From assembly GCF_048771995.1 (NCBI RefSeq), contig NC_133026.1, positions 94,022,501 through 94,086,500 on the forward strand: a DNA stretch of 64,000 bases. The letters run 5' to 3'. This DNA comes from Taeniopygia guttata (taxonomy: Eukaryota > Chordata > Aves > Passeriformes > Estrildidae). Shown in pieces: positions 42,392-52,720 of this stretch (positions are counted from its first letter, which is position 1; each line of letters starts with the position of its first letter). Made by a program: the position numbers and the translations under genes. The notes below the pieces were generated by a model. It saw only the letters and a list, made by a program, of their open reading frames with translations, did not search any database and was not told the origin of the DNA.

Positions 42392-42599
42392 CTCGGCCGA
42401 TGCACCACAACCCGCTCGCCCGCCCACCCAGAGGGAAAAAAAAAAAAAAAACGACGGCAGCGCAGAGGCCCAAAAAGCCCGAGGGGAGACGGCGACGCGG
42501 CAACCCCGTGAGCCCCCCGCGCGAGGGCCCAGGCAGCGGCTCGCCTCGCGCCGCTGGGCGGCGAGACGGGCCGGCCGCGCCGCGGCGGGCAGCGCTTAC

Positions 42600-42860
42600 C
42601 GCGCGGGGGGAGCCCAGCGCCTCCGCTTGTGCTGAGCCGTGTCACCAGTGGCGCGCCGTAGATCCGCCGCGCTGCGTCACGCCCGGCGCGCGGGGGGGCG
42701 GGGGCGAGGCGCGCTGACGTGCGCGGCGGCGCCGGCGGGGCGGGAGCCGGTGCGGCGGCGCCGCTCGTGCCGCCGCGGGCGCGAGGGACCGCGCGTCCAA
42801 CGGCCGCCGCCGCGCGCGCACGCACGCACGCAGGCGCGCTCCGGCGCCATCTTGCCCTGC
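42600..42860 (-). promoter_or_regulatory. ZNF407: Inferred ZNF407 non-coding exon 1 and core promoter
   Basis: Inside the CpG island the minus strand has an excellent donor (CGCGCG then GTAAGC, exon ending at 42600) that could join the exon 2 acceptor at 17640. The minus strand reads CAAGATGGC (42846-42854), a YY1 element that usually sits just downstream of the start site in the direction of transcription. A start near 42860 is therefore inferred. A TGACGT half-CRE (42715-42720), a second CGTCA (42675-42679) and GC boxes (42691-42704, 42737-42744) lie within. There is no TATA box. The exon boundary on the 5' side is a guess; only the donor is well supported. Confidence 0.6.
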
Positions 42861-44839
42861 CCCGGCAGCGTCCCCGGCCGCTGCTGCCCCCCACATCCCC
42901 CTGTCGGAAGGGATGGTTCCAGAGGGAAGGACTGAGCCCCAAGGGTTTTCCCGGGATGCCTGCCGGACGAGAGCAGACGGCGCTGGCAGGAGCCAGCGGG
43001 TGCGGGTTTGGGGCTTCCCGAAGCCGCCCGACCTGCCGGGGGCCTCTGTCCCTAGGGCAGCCCCCGCGCTGGGCCGCGCCGGGGTAACCACAGGGCCGTG
43101 CATAAAGCTGTGCTTCGCAGTCTCACCCTGCGTCGCACTGCAGCGAAAGTTGGATCTGGTCCTGGGGAAACCTGTTCTGGAGGAGGAGGGGGAACCCAGT
43201 CCTTGGCACACAGCCCGCGGCCGTTCACAAGGGTTATCAGTCGAAAGGTGTCGGCGGTCCAGTGTATTAAAATACCTTTCAGGGTGTGCAGTTCGAGACA
43301 GAAACAGTTGAAAAAGGCAAGAGAGAGGCAATTTGTAAACTCATGAAGAAATCGTGGTGATGAAACCCTAAGTGTTCTTTCCCTCTTCTTAAGCCCATGA
43401 AAGTATAATAGCAAAAAAGCAACACCTAAAGAGTCTTCAGAAGCCTGTGGTGAAATGCAGTTGCTTTTTTGCAGTGTGTTTTGATGTTTAAAATGCAGGT
43501 TTCCCATTTATCTCCTGATTACACAACATTTTTTAGTAGACAGGATCTTAGTTAAACAGCTTTTAGCATTCTTCAAGGCCCTGACATAGAGACACAAGGA
43601 GAGAGCACCTCTTCGGGAATAGGTTTGCAGTTCATTGACTTTCCAGTCACACAGTGTGCACGAGATTACCAACTAGAAGTGACAACTTACCATGCTATTC
43701 AGCCAGTTAGTCACTGGCTGATCTGCTCAATTTATGGCACAGCAATGCCAATTCTCTCGTGGGTTGTAAAGACTGCAAGAATGGATTGAAAACAAATCAG
43801 TTGCTGTGGCCTGAGCCCTTCATTGAAGCAAAGTGAACTTTACCAGTGTCTTGGGAAATATCTGAAATAAATGAACAAATTTTAAAACAGTAAAGTACCA
43901 CACAGGACGTTGTTGAGAGAGGGCTATCTCCTTGTCCTGTACCGAAGGGTTGTAGTACAGAATTTAATTGTTCTGTGTATCATAGGAAATCCACACAGAA
44001 TATGGCTAAATTTGCAGTAAAGATATTGGGATTTTAGATACATATTTATATTTTATAATTTGAGAGTCTACAGGAGCCGCTGGCAGTTGTAAGACTAATA
44101 CAATTACGAACAATCTGATTGTTTTGGATCTGATCTGATTTGTTTTTCAGCATGGAGAAAAGAGGTAAAACAACCTTTTGATGTCCTTTAAGCTTAGTTT
44201 TGCTGCAGTTTACAGGTTCCGTTCATATGCCTTAAAAGATTTGTAGGTTTGGGTCTCTAGTAACACCAAGTGAGCCTGCCTGGTCCATCATTGTTTCATC
44301 ATTTGCTTACTGAGAGGAAACAAGGGAAAAGAAGATGCGACCATGCAAGCTGGAGGCGTCTCTAACAAAATGAAGAGAGGCAGCATATTTTAGGAATAGC
44401 CTGAAGAGGGAGCCATTGGTATGGGACAAGTAGCAACTAAGGCCGAATCACTGTTAATCGAAGAAAAATCACACCTGTACCAAAAATAATTAATTTAATT
44501 TTGCAATTATAGGCTGTATTTATTAAATGTTTACATTCATACATTTAATGTTCTGGCTTAGGTATATAGAGAATTCTAAAGTTGTGCTGAAAAGTGGTTC
44601 TGTGTTCTGAAATAGTTATGCTAATAAAAATATATTAAATGCAAGCTGAATAAGTCAATGAGTAATTAACAATAATTAATAGATTATGTTATCAATGGAT
44701 TGTAAACATAGACTATATTTATTTTCTAACAGAATATGACACTAGGAATTATTTTGCAGTTGCTATATTTCTACCACACCAAAATACTGATTTCGCTAGA
44801 ATTGCTAGTCATTCCAAGAGTAGTACCAGCTCTTTACCT

Positions 44840-45160
44840 AGTTGTAACATAAAATTCTCCCTACCTTTCCTATGTAATATTCTGTGTTCTCTCCTGTACA
44901 GAAAACACACGTAGCTTTGTGATTACTACTACCAGAAGTCAGATATTGAGCAGGATAAAGGCAGTCACCATAATCCGACTGAATCACGGGATTTCCCATC
45001 AGATTTGTTTCAAATAAGTAACCCAATGACTCAGTGGTGATCTCATAGGTAGAATGTTGCTGGCACACCCTCCGAAGGACATCATGGTATCCGTAGGATA
45101 TCAAGTTATCAGCATCAATCCATAAGGGTTCCTTAACTACCATTGGTTTTTGACTGAGTA
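44840..45160 (-). other. Unassigned exon-like open reading frame
   Basis: The minus-strand frame is open from about 45185 to a stop at 44838. Between a plausible acceptor (TTTGCTACTCAG, exon starting near 45150) and a plausible donor (GGAAAG then GTAGGG, near 44866) lie about 90 codons of ordinary, non-repetitive protein composition. They include LWIDADNLISYGYHDVLRRV and a Cys pair (CVFC) followed by TGENTEYYIGK. It does not resemble ZNF407, CNDP1, CR1 or any LTR protein that I recognise. It lies just downstream of the LTR remnant on the same strand, so it could be an exon of an unknown gene, a fragment of an old element, or chance. No function is claimed. Confidence 0.35.
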
Positions 45161-45289
45161 GCAAATTTTTTAAGAAGAGTTGCATATATCTTTATTCTGC
45201 AGTTCCAACCCCTAAGAAAACATGAAACAAAAATTAGGATGTAAAAACCGAGAACCTTTAGTGTCAATTCCCTATACATATATGTTGCC

Positions 45290-45990
45290 TGTTGCCGTGT
45301 CCACCCGATGTCCACTTTAGTCTGTCCGACCAGCGATGAACGGCAGACAGCGGGGAGCACTCCCATGTGCCTCTGGGAGGTCGGGGGAGCGACTAGGGTC
45401 AAGTGCTGGCACAGGTGACCATAATGGGAGAGACAGCCGATGATTGAAAAAGAAAAGGGTGACTCTCTTCTGGGGCAAAGTCCAAGGGTTTATTGAGAAC
45501 TCCTAAGAGTTCCAAACCTTACGGGAGCCAACAGACAAGCGCACCAAGGGGCAATGTGCAACTGTTTATAAACGTGGGTGGCAAGAGGGGAAGGGATCAC
45601 CCTTCAACCAATAAGGGGGTTTGGGGGAGTGGAAGTTGGGGAAACAGATGGATTCAAGGGCCAACAAAGGGGAACCAGAGGAGGGACCCCTGATCCTCGC
45701 CCAATCACTTGATGCCCTGAGTAGAAGGTTCTGGAGGAGTGGGTGGGGAGTCGAGTGATGGATAAGGCACCAGGGAGAGGACAGGGGGATAACACAGCAT
45801 TTTTCAGGGGTGCATAAGAGGGGAGAGGGTGCTTGGCATAGGAGGAGGAGGAGGGGAATGACATATAAGGAAAGGGGTAGTTTTAGGGCAGAACTGTTGG
45901 GAAAAATAGGGGGTACAGGAATAAACCATTAGAACACAGGCACACAATACGAAAACACAATACAACACAGATATAAACATATGTCTCTAT
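45290..45990 (-). mobile_element. LTR of an endogenous retroelement (3' LTR, minus strand)
   Basis: On the minus strand the segment follows a polypurine tract directly. It has a TATA-like GTTTATAAAC (45564-45573), and an AATAAA signal (45489-45494) about 75 bp later, matching U3-R-U5 order. The U3 is about 420 bp, with GGAGGAGGAGG-type purine runs on the plus strand. The exact end in U5 is uncertain (45290-45410). The first bases after the tract are TATAGAG, not the usual TG, so that terminus seems mutated. No gag, pol or env frame was recognised nearby, so the element is a dead remnant. Confidence 0.65.
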
Positions 45991-46004
45991 ATCTCCCCTT
46001 TTTT
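45991..46004 (-). mobile_element. Polypurine tract of the LTR element
   Basis: Minus strand AAAAAAGGGGAGAT immediately before the LTR. Tracts of this form prime plus-strand DNA synthesis in LTR retroelements and mark the junction of internal sequence with the 3' LTR. Only about 90 bp of internal sequence seems to remain upstream before CR1 sequence begins. Confidence 0.65.
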
Positions 46005-46099
46005 AATGCAAGTTATTTTACCCATTTTTCAAGATGTGGGATTCAGGGAGAAAAGTGTAATATTCCAGTTTGACTGACCTGCTGCTGCACACTGTTCAA

Positions 46100-46232
46100 A
46101 CTGGTGGAATTTGGTTGAGTCAGCATCCTTGCAGGCATTTAAAGGATGTGTAGATGTGGCACTTAAGGACTTACGGTTTAGTAGTGGACTTGGCAGTGCT
46201 GGGGTAATTGTTGGACTTGAGAGGAAAGTTAA
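46100..46232 (+). mobile_element. CR1 LINE 3' fragment
   Basis: Plus strand GGCATTTAAAGGATGTGTAG, then ATGTGGCACTTAAGGAC, GTGGACTTGGCAGTGCTGGG and GTTGGACTTGAGAGG match the final part of CR1 elements. It sits between the polypurine tract side of one LTR remnant and a second LTR-like block, so the elements seem nested. Confidence 0.7.
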
Positions 46233-46399
46233 TATCTTTACAAACAATTTGATGGGTGAAGAAGGTATGGATGTTAACATCTTTGAAATGGGTTTTAATG
46301 TCTCGTCTGACTTTGGGCGGCAGGTTTGTTGCAGAGCCCAGGCAGTTCTGCTCCTGAAACAGATAAGAGTCTGCACAAGCCTGAGTTTCTGAGCTTTGG

Positions 46400-46690
46400 G
46401 GTAAAATAGTTGGTTCAAGGAGGGAATATGTGATAGGTGGTTCAGGAATGCTGTACCTTCCTAGTGCCTCAGCCAATGGGGAAAGGAATTTGGGCAACAT
46501 ACGGGCAGGAATTTGGGATAAAAGGAGGCTGTGCTCTCTGAAACCAAGAGAAAGAGAAAGCCACATGGGTGTGTGTCTCAGTTGAGTCCATTTATTCAAA
46601 TAAAGTTGCAGGACTCATCTGTCTCCTTTTTGAGCATAAACCTGCAGCGGCGATTGTGGATTTTCCTGACGGACTCGATAAAGGTCTTTT
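46400..46690 (+). mobile_element. Second LTR-like block (plus strand)
   Basis: The plus strand shows CCAAT (in AGCCAATGGGG, near 46473), a TATA-like GGGATAAAAGG near 46518, and AATAAA near 46601 about 80 bp later, followed by a U5-like stretch. This promoter-to-polyadenylation spacing is typical of an LTR, in the opposite direction to the one at 45.3-46.0 kb. The borders are not visible and no flanking duplication was found. Confidence 0.5.
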
Positions 46691-46699
46691 TTAGCAGTG

Positions 46700-47230
46700 G
46701 ACAATTTCAATGAACAATTCTATGAATTGGCCGTGGTCCTGTGATCCTGGTCTCTCGCTGGTGCAGCACTGCTGTGATCCAGGGCTCAGCTGGTTCTGGC
46801 ACTGCCTCGGCCGAACGGCAGCCTGGGCAGAACATAGGTGGCTTCTGGCAGGCTCGGCAGGGTCACAGAGGGACCAGGGCACTGCCAGTGCCACATGAGC
46901 ACGGATGGGCTGGCTGAGGCCAAGTGGCTGCAGCTGTGATGTGGTTTTATGGGGAGCTGCCCCTGTGGAGGGAACCATGGCGGCAGTTCAGTGCCCACTG
47001 CCCCTGGTGTCCAAAGGGATGGAGAGCAAGCCTGCAGAGCCCCGCTCCGCAGCTGGGCATCCATGACAGCTCTACCAATTCAACCAGCGGAGGAGTGACC
47101 ACATCAGGGCACGGCTGCACCTTTATGCCAGCGAGGTCACGCTGCCTGTGGCACCCGCCGCCACGCTTTCATTAAAAGCTGCACCTCCTGATTCACTTCA
47201 TGTTACCTGCTGGGTTCGTTGCACAGTCGT
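46700..47230. other. GC-rich block of unknown nature, possibly LTR-derived
   Basis: About 500 bp of GC-rich sequence next to the LTR-like block, with ATTAAA near 47173 and open frames on both strands that show no known domain. It is clearly richer in G+C than the flanks and ends abruptly near 47230 (GGGTTCGTTGCACA). It is probably part of a mobile element but unproven. Confidence 0.4.
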
Positions 47231-47249
47231 GCCAAGGAACTTACTTGAA

Positions 47250-50200
47250 GTACAATAGTTAACCATTTTTACATAATCAAAATGCTTGCACACTGCTAGG
47301 TACCTTTTGTTAAATTTTTTTCTTGTGATATAAAGAACCTTATGCAGGCAGGTAAAAATGTAGTAAAAATTTCATGGTTTCCCAACCTTTCCTGCTCTTG
47401 TAAGTGCAATATAAATGTTTGAGAAAAATAAGGAAAGCACCCGATCTTTAATGGAACACTTACAAAGGATTTGTTTGAATTTCTTATAATTATGTAAAAT
47501 CTAGGCAGAAAAAACAATTTTTGAGCAGCTTGAAGTAATTGCAAGGGTTTATTTAAGTTAAAATACTTTTCTAGAGTTTAAGTTTACAGATAGAAGTTGC
47601 AAGAATATGAAGAAAAACAAGATGCTGCTTGAAGTTCCCCCCCCCCCCCCCCAACAAAAGAAAGAGCGACTGCAAATCCTTTCATTTGGCCCTGGAGCAT
47701 GCATCATCCAGGCCTAGTCTTGCCAGTAGTATTAAAGGCTATCTATTCAGCCTACAACACAGAAGAATAGGGGCCATGGATGTCTATCTGCATGTGCACA
47801 GACAGGTATCTTCACAGAGGCATTTAAAAAGTCACATGTGTTTTCATCAGATCCTGAATAATCTGAGTTATGTTTCTCTAGAGTCAGTTTACAATCCAGC
47901 TGAGGAGTGGTAAGAGAACTGTGTAACATCCATGAGTTGTAAAAGTCCAGAACAGTAGTCATATAGCTGTATGCTCAGTGTCACAGTAGCCAACATCTCA
48001 AAAATAAATAGTAAAAAATGGTCATAGAAGGCAGTTGTATATAAGCACCAACAACTAAACTGTTTTGCATACACAATACAAATCATGCAGGCAGGAAACC
48101 TCACTTATGTCTCTGTGCATGCAGCTTTCTAGCTACAAACATCAATATCAATATACCAATAAATCAGATGTGGGTTTTTTTCCTATGCTGACAAATAACT
48201 GAAATTACTTGAAGCACTCAGGCAGAAATTTTACACATGGACATTATCTTTAAGTCTTCAGATGGTTCCCTCCAGAAAATCCTGTGTTAAGATACATCAG
48301 TGCCTATAGAGAACTGCAGGTGAATATCCTTTTTCCTGTACCCATACACTTTGGTGTGCCCTTTATAAGGGTGACTTAGGAAAGGCACCACTGACTGCCA
48401 CTGCTAGCTTGTTCACCAGGAGTGAAGCTAGCACAGCATCTGTCATGGTTTTGTTTGCTTGTTAGTTTGTTTAAAATGGACTTTTCATTCCACCGTTTTT
48501 CAATAAAAAGTGGACTATATATAAATTTCGGTGTCCAGTAGCCCTCAAAAAAGGCAGCTTTAGAAAGGATGTACTTCCAGGATTTTATTGGTCCTCACAC
48601 TGGGATTAAATGAAACTTTATCTTTTGAAGTCGTCACTGGAATGTTAGGGTTGCTGCCAAATTGAGGATGTTAACCCTGCCTTATGAAATTTAATGCTTT
48701 GTCAGGAAGGCAACAGTGCACAGCAGACAAGTAAAGCAGTACTAACTCTTGAATTTCTAATTGTAAAAAAAAGAGTGATGCAAACCTAGATGTATTTCGT
48801 ATGAGGGCTCTGCCATTGCTTGTTTCTTCACACCAGAAGAATATATGTCAGGAGTGTGTCATGTTGAATATTTTCAGTTTTCTATTACAGAGATTTTACA
48901 GTTTCAATTCTAAGCTCCCCTTCAGTTCCACAAATAAAATGATTAGCATGATATTTGAATTATTCTTACAGATATTAAAAAAAAAAAAAAAAAAGAAAAC
49001 AGAAAGTTGAAATTGCATTGGAAGGACGGGGAACATGCAATTGGCCAAAACATCATGTTACTTCACAGTGAGAGATAATCAAAATTATTTTGAGACAGGT
49101 AGCAAAATCAGCATTATCCACACATACATCCACAGCATCTGATTTCATTTAACTACACATATGTTTAAGTCTGTCTGGAGGCCAACTCTGCCAAACCTCC
49201 AAGGATTTAGTTTTCTTGTACTGTGAATTTCTAATAAAAATTATTTAATTTTAATAATAATCTATTGCAGTAAAATGAGAGTCATTTATTACCCTGTATT
49301 GTCTGTTATGTGTGAAGATGTACAGCTTGCCAGAATTTACAGCTCTGCAACTGTATAATTAATCTCTTGCAAACTCACAAAGCAAGTTTCTCACATAGAC
49401 ATATATCTCAAATAGAAACATAAAGTACATTATGCATCAATACATAAAAATTTAATGTGGCAGCAGATCAGAAAATAATATGCAAAAAAAATTTTGCTAC
49501 ATAAAATAGAGATTTAATTCTTATTTGTCGTCTTCACTAAGTCAACCTGTTATCCACCTGGCACATGCATCCTAGTCCTGTTAGAACTATATCCACTGAA
49601 ATAAGAATGTGTTTATACTGTTAGCACCAAAGGAAGAATTTTCTGATTACACACTGAAATTCTCAAACGCTCATCAAGTAAGTAATGTGACCATTTTCCT
49701 TTGCTGTTGGGAGGCACCTTATGCAGGGTGGACTTTGGACCTTAAGCAAAGCTTTGTTGGGCTTTTTTTCCCTCTCAAGAGTAAAGTTGCTTAGCAAAAA
49801 TAATCCAAATTTCACAGCTGTGGAAGTGTGTTTGCACTTTCACTTATCTCTTTAAGTCCACAAATACACAGCTGTTGCTCCTGCCTTGAGGATAAGTGAA
49901 TGTGGCATGTTTCACTCAAAGAACCCCAGTGAAATTGCATAACAATATACAAGCACATTTTCAGATAGTATTTACAATTCTTAAAACTCTGTGAGAGCAG
50001 ATAAAGTAACTAGGAACTATTCCCCATGGTCTTCCATCCAAACAACTCATTCCATGTGACAACCAGCTGAAAACGGGGAGCTGCTGATCCTCCCATTACA
50101 ACAGACAGTGACTTACCTCCTCAGAAAGTAGTGGAAATGCCAAATGAATTCTAAGTGACTTCAGGAAGAAGACTCACACTGATTCAAGTTCACAGCTGAA

Positions 50201-50500
50201 AAAAAAAAAAAAATGATAAGAGGTTTCAAGATTGCATACCACCATGTTTGTCTTGCTAGCAGATATTTTTGAATGCCCTGGTCTACTTTTATGTAATCTA
50301 GTGTAGCAGCATTGCAGAAAAACCTTTGCTATATATTTGTCAAAATTATCTGCAACATGGAGGTGTTCTTCATACACTGTTCTGAAGAATGCAAGTAAGA
50401 AGATTACTGAAATATTTGGCAGTAGAGCAAACCAGACAAATATGCACTCTGTTAACAAGGAGCTGTTCATATTTTTCTATTAATATATTTGTTTAAAATA
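47250..50500. other. Intergenic sequence without recognised features
   Basis: AT-rich DNA between the LTR cluster and the next CR1 fragment. Apart from the poly-C run and an A-run at about 48967-48984, I see no exon, RNA gene or identifiable repeat. Confidence 0.6.
47637..47652. repeat. Poly-C run (16 C)
   Basis: An uninterrupted run of 16 C, giving G16 on the minus strand. It is able to form a G-quadruplex and is prone to length error in sequencing. Confidence 0.9.
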
Positions 50501-50539
50501 TTTAATGACATACCTCCTAATGGGAATGATGTCTCCAGC

Positions 50540-50614
50540 TCCAAATACAGATATACATGGAGTTGGACTCAATGATCCTTATGGGTCCCTTCCAATTCTA
50601 GATATTCTATGATA
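50540..50614 (+). mobile_element. CR1 LINE 3' tail
   Basis: Plus strand GGAGTTGGACTCAATGATCC, TTATGGGTCCCTTCCAATTC and TATTCTATGATA form a typical 3' end of CR1, about 75 bp only. Confidence 0.8.
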
Positions 50615-51324
50615 CAAGGTATAAACATGAAAATCAGTTAAGCTTCACCTTGGAGCAATAAGTATTTAACTTTACATGTTACTTGCAGCTGGAATGTTCC
50701 AGCAGAAACAAGGGAACTCATGGGTCTCACTGGCACCAGCCACTGTGGCATGGGCCTCTGTGTCACAGGTAAAGGCACAGTTGCACAATCTTCCCTGTCC
50801 AAACATGGACTATGAACATCCTTAACTAGCAAGGCATTTTATAACATTTTGTGATACAAGCCAAATGCAGTACTCTGAAAGAAATAACTAGCAGGAGTCA
50901 AAGTTAAACTTATTGGGAGTAGTGTTACTGAAAAGGAAAACCATAACTACATGAGTAAGCCTAATTTCCACTTTCACAGGCTAAGCAAATGATAACCTGA
51001 TTAGTTCTCAGTCTCAGGAGGCTGCTTATCTCTCTATACCTTCAGCTTCTATTGTCAGCATTTTATTCTCCATGATTTTAGTTGACACACTTTTCAGTCT
51101 TCTCTTTTGAAACCTTACTTAAGGATTAAAAACTATGTTTATCTAATATAAAAATGCCACTTTCACACTTAAACCCACTGATTTTAAATGGAAATTAAAA
51201 TGTTGTAATTTATTCTTTCACATTAATAGTCAATAGAAAAATACAATCCTATTCTTGAGTGTTCAATTCCCTACAACACAGATGTACAGCCTACAAAAAA
51301 AAAGGAAAACTTGGGACAAGTCTT

Positions 51325-51606
51325 CCTCTACCAGGGAGACAGGCAGGACTTGACCAGCTATGTATGGGCACCTAGTACTGTTAGGTGTGCTCTGGGGTCT
51401 GTGAAACACTGGCACAGGTTGCCCGGATCACCATCCCATGACACATTTGAGGTCAGCTTGGATGGTGCTCAGAGCAACCTGATCTACTTGATCCTGCTCA
51501 TTTCAGTGGGCTTGGACTAGATGATTTCCAAAGGTCTCTTCCAGCCCAAACAATTCTGTAATCCTTAAGGTCCCTTCCAACCTAAATCCTTCTATTATCC
51601 TACGAT
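51325..51606 (+). mobile_element. CR1 LINE 3' fragment
   Basis: Plus strand ACTGGCACAGGTTGCCCGGA, GGTCAGCTTGGATGGTGCTC and GGGCTTGGACTAGATGATTT, then two successive tails (CTCTTCCAGCCCAAACAATTC and CCCTTCCAACCTAAATCC). The doubled tail suggests one CR1 end next to another. Confidence 0.85.
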
Positions 51607-52644
51607 CCAGTTCTTGCTATCTGTATAGATAATATACCTGAATCAGAATAGACAAGATTTTTTCTTTTTTAAAGCAATAACTGGATTAGATCTTGGAAGT
51701 GTACATATATATACAGCTATATACATGCATATGTAGACATACAAATTGTACATATGATTTCTATAGTTAGTTGGTCACAATATGAGAATATCTAATATAC
51801 TCTGGCATGGGATATGGCACATCTAGAATAGCGTTTACTCATTAGAATACTAGCTAACTTAGAATAAGGAAGCTAATTTTAATCCTATTTCTAACACTAG
51901 TATTGTAGAGTTATCTTTAATTTACTGTGGCAACATACAGCTGTTAGTGCAACCAAGAAGAAACATTTCTAGAAATGTTGCATAACACTACAGACCTTAG
52001 AAAAAATGCATACCGTTTCTTTTTTCCACAAGGCTGATGAGATGCTGCATAATATTAAAAAACAAAAGAAAATAGAGGGTGGATACTCATTCTTGATCTA
52101 AGAAGGAAAGAGTAGCTCTCAATACCCATGTGGGCAGGAGCTGCTTTCCCAATGCTTTCTTTCTTTCATGGAGAAAAGAATCTGAAGTTTTATGCTCTTT
52201 CTCTCCTCTGGGACTGAAGGAGGCATGGAAATGGTCTGCATCATTCAGTGGCCCCACTGTTTCACTCACATAGATTTAACTTGACAGTAAGTGACCACTT
52301 CAGAGCAGAACCTTATTTGAGTGAACTGCTCTGAGAGTATCTGTATTTATAAAATGGTGCTCTTTTTTGGCTCTATTTTATTTGGCATTCCAAAGAGCAA
52401 CAGTGAAAAATAAATAAGCCCATCTTCCATTCCAATTTCATAATGTAGAACACATAGACGGCATATTATAGTGGTCTTTCAGAGCAGTCATGTTCCTAAA
52501 ACACAGTCTCCCTCCCTCTTTCATGAAGAAACCTGCCACCTCCGTCTCAGCAACTTACCCTCTTCTGCCAAAAGGGTAATATTTATGCACAGAGATTTCT
52601 TTCCATTATGTTTTAAGCTAATTGGGGAATGGTTCTTTACAGGA

Positions 52645-52720
52645 CTAAAACTTTGTCTTAATGATCCTTGTGGGTCTCTTCTAACTTGGCATATTCTGTG
52701 AGTCTGTGTGATTCTGTAAC
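52645..52720 (+). mobile_element. CR1 LINE 3' tail (diverged)
   Basis: Plus strand TTAATGATCCTTGTGGGTCT, CTTCTAACTTGGCATATTCT and repeated GTGATTCTGT-like units resemble a worn CR1 3' end. Confidence 0.6.

Larger units (their letters stand above)
17641..42599 (-). other. ZNF407: ZNF407 intron 1
   Basis: About 25 kb between the inferred exon 1 donor and the exon 2 acceptor. No conserved coding exon was found on either strand. Repeats noted: an imperfect tandem pair at 27788-27836, a large CR1 LINE at 28118-29140, and CR1 fragments at 38587-38885, 40787-40970 and 41220-41655. Segments 17.7-27.7 kb and 29.2-38.5 kb otherwise look like unremarkable intron. More GC-rich stretches at 25.6-27.3 kb and 36.3-36.9 kb have open frames on both strands but no domain I recognise. 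Confidence 0.8.
41850..43120. promoter_or_regulatory. CpG island
   Basis: About 1.3 kb of very GC- and CpG-rich sequence in an otherwise AT-rich window. The core at 41880-42900 is packed with CCGCC, GCGCG and similar runs. Long open frames on both strands here are a by-product of the low stop-codon frequency. It contains GC boxes, three CCAAT boxes, CRE-like sites and a YY1 site. Its place 25 kb upstream of the ZNF407 coding exon, with a consensus minus-strand donor, makes it the ZNF407 promoter region. Confidence 0.9.

Noticed and set aside
41865..42717. Long open frames on both strands (240-256 codons)
   Set aside because: They lie in the CpG island, overlap each other on both strands and are Ala/Arg/Pro-rich; high GC removes stops. 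No domain is visible.
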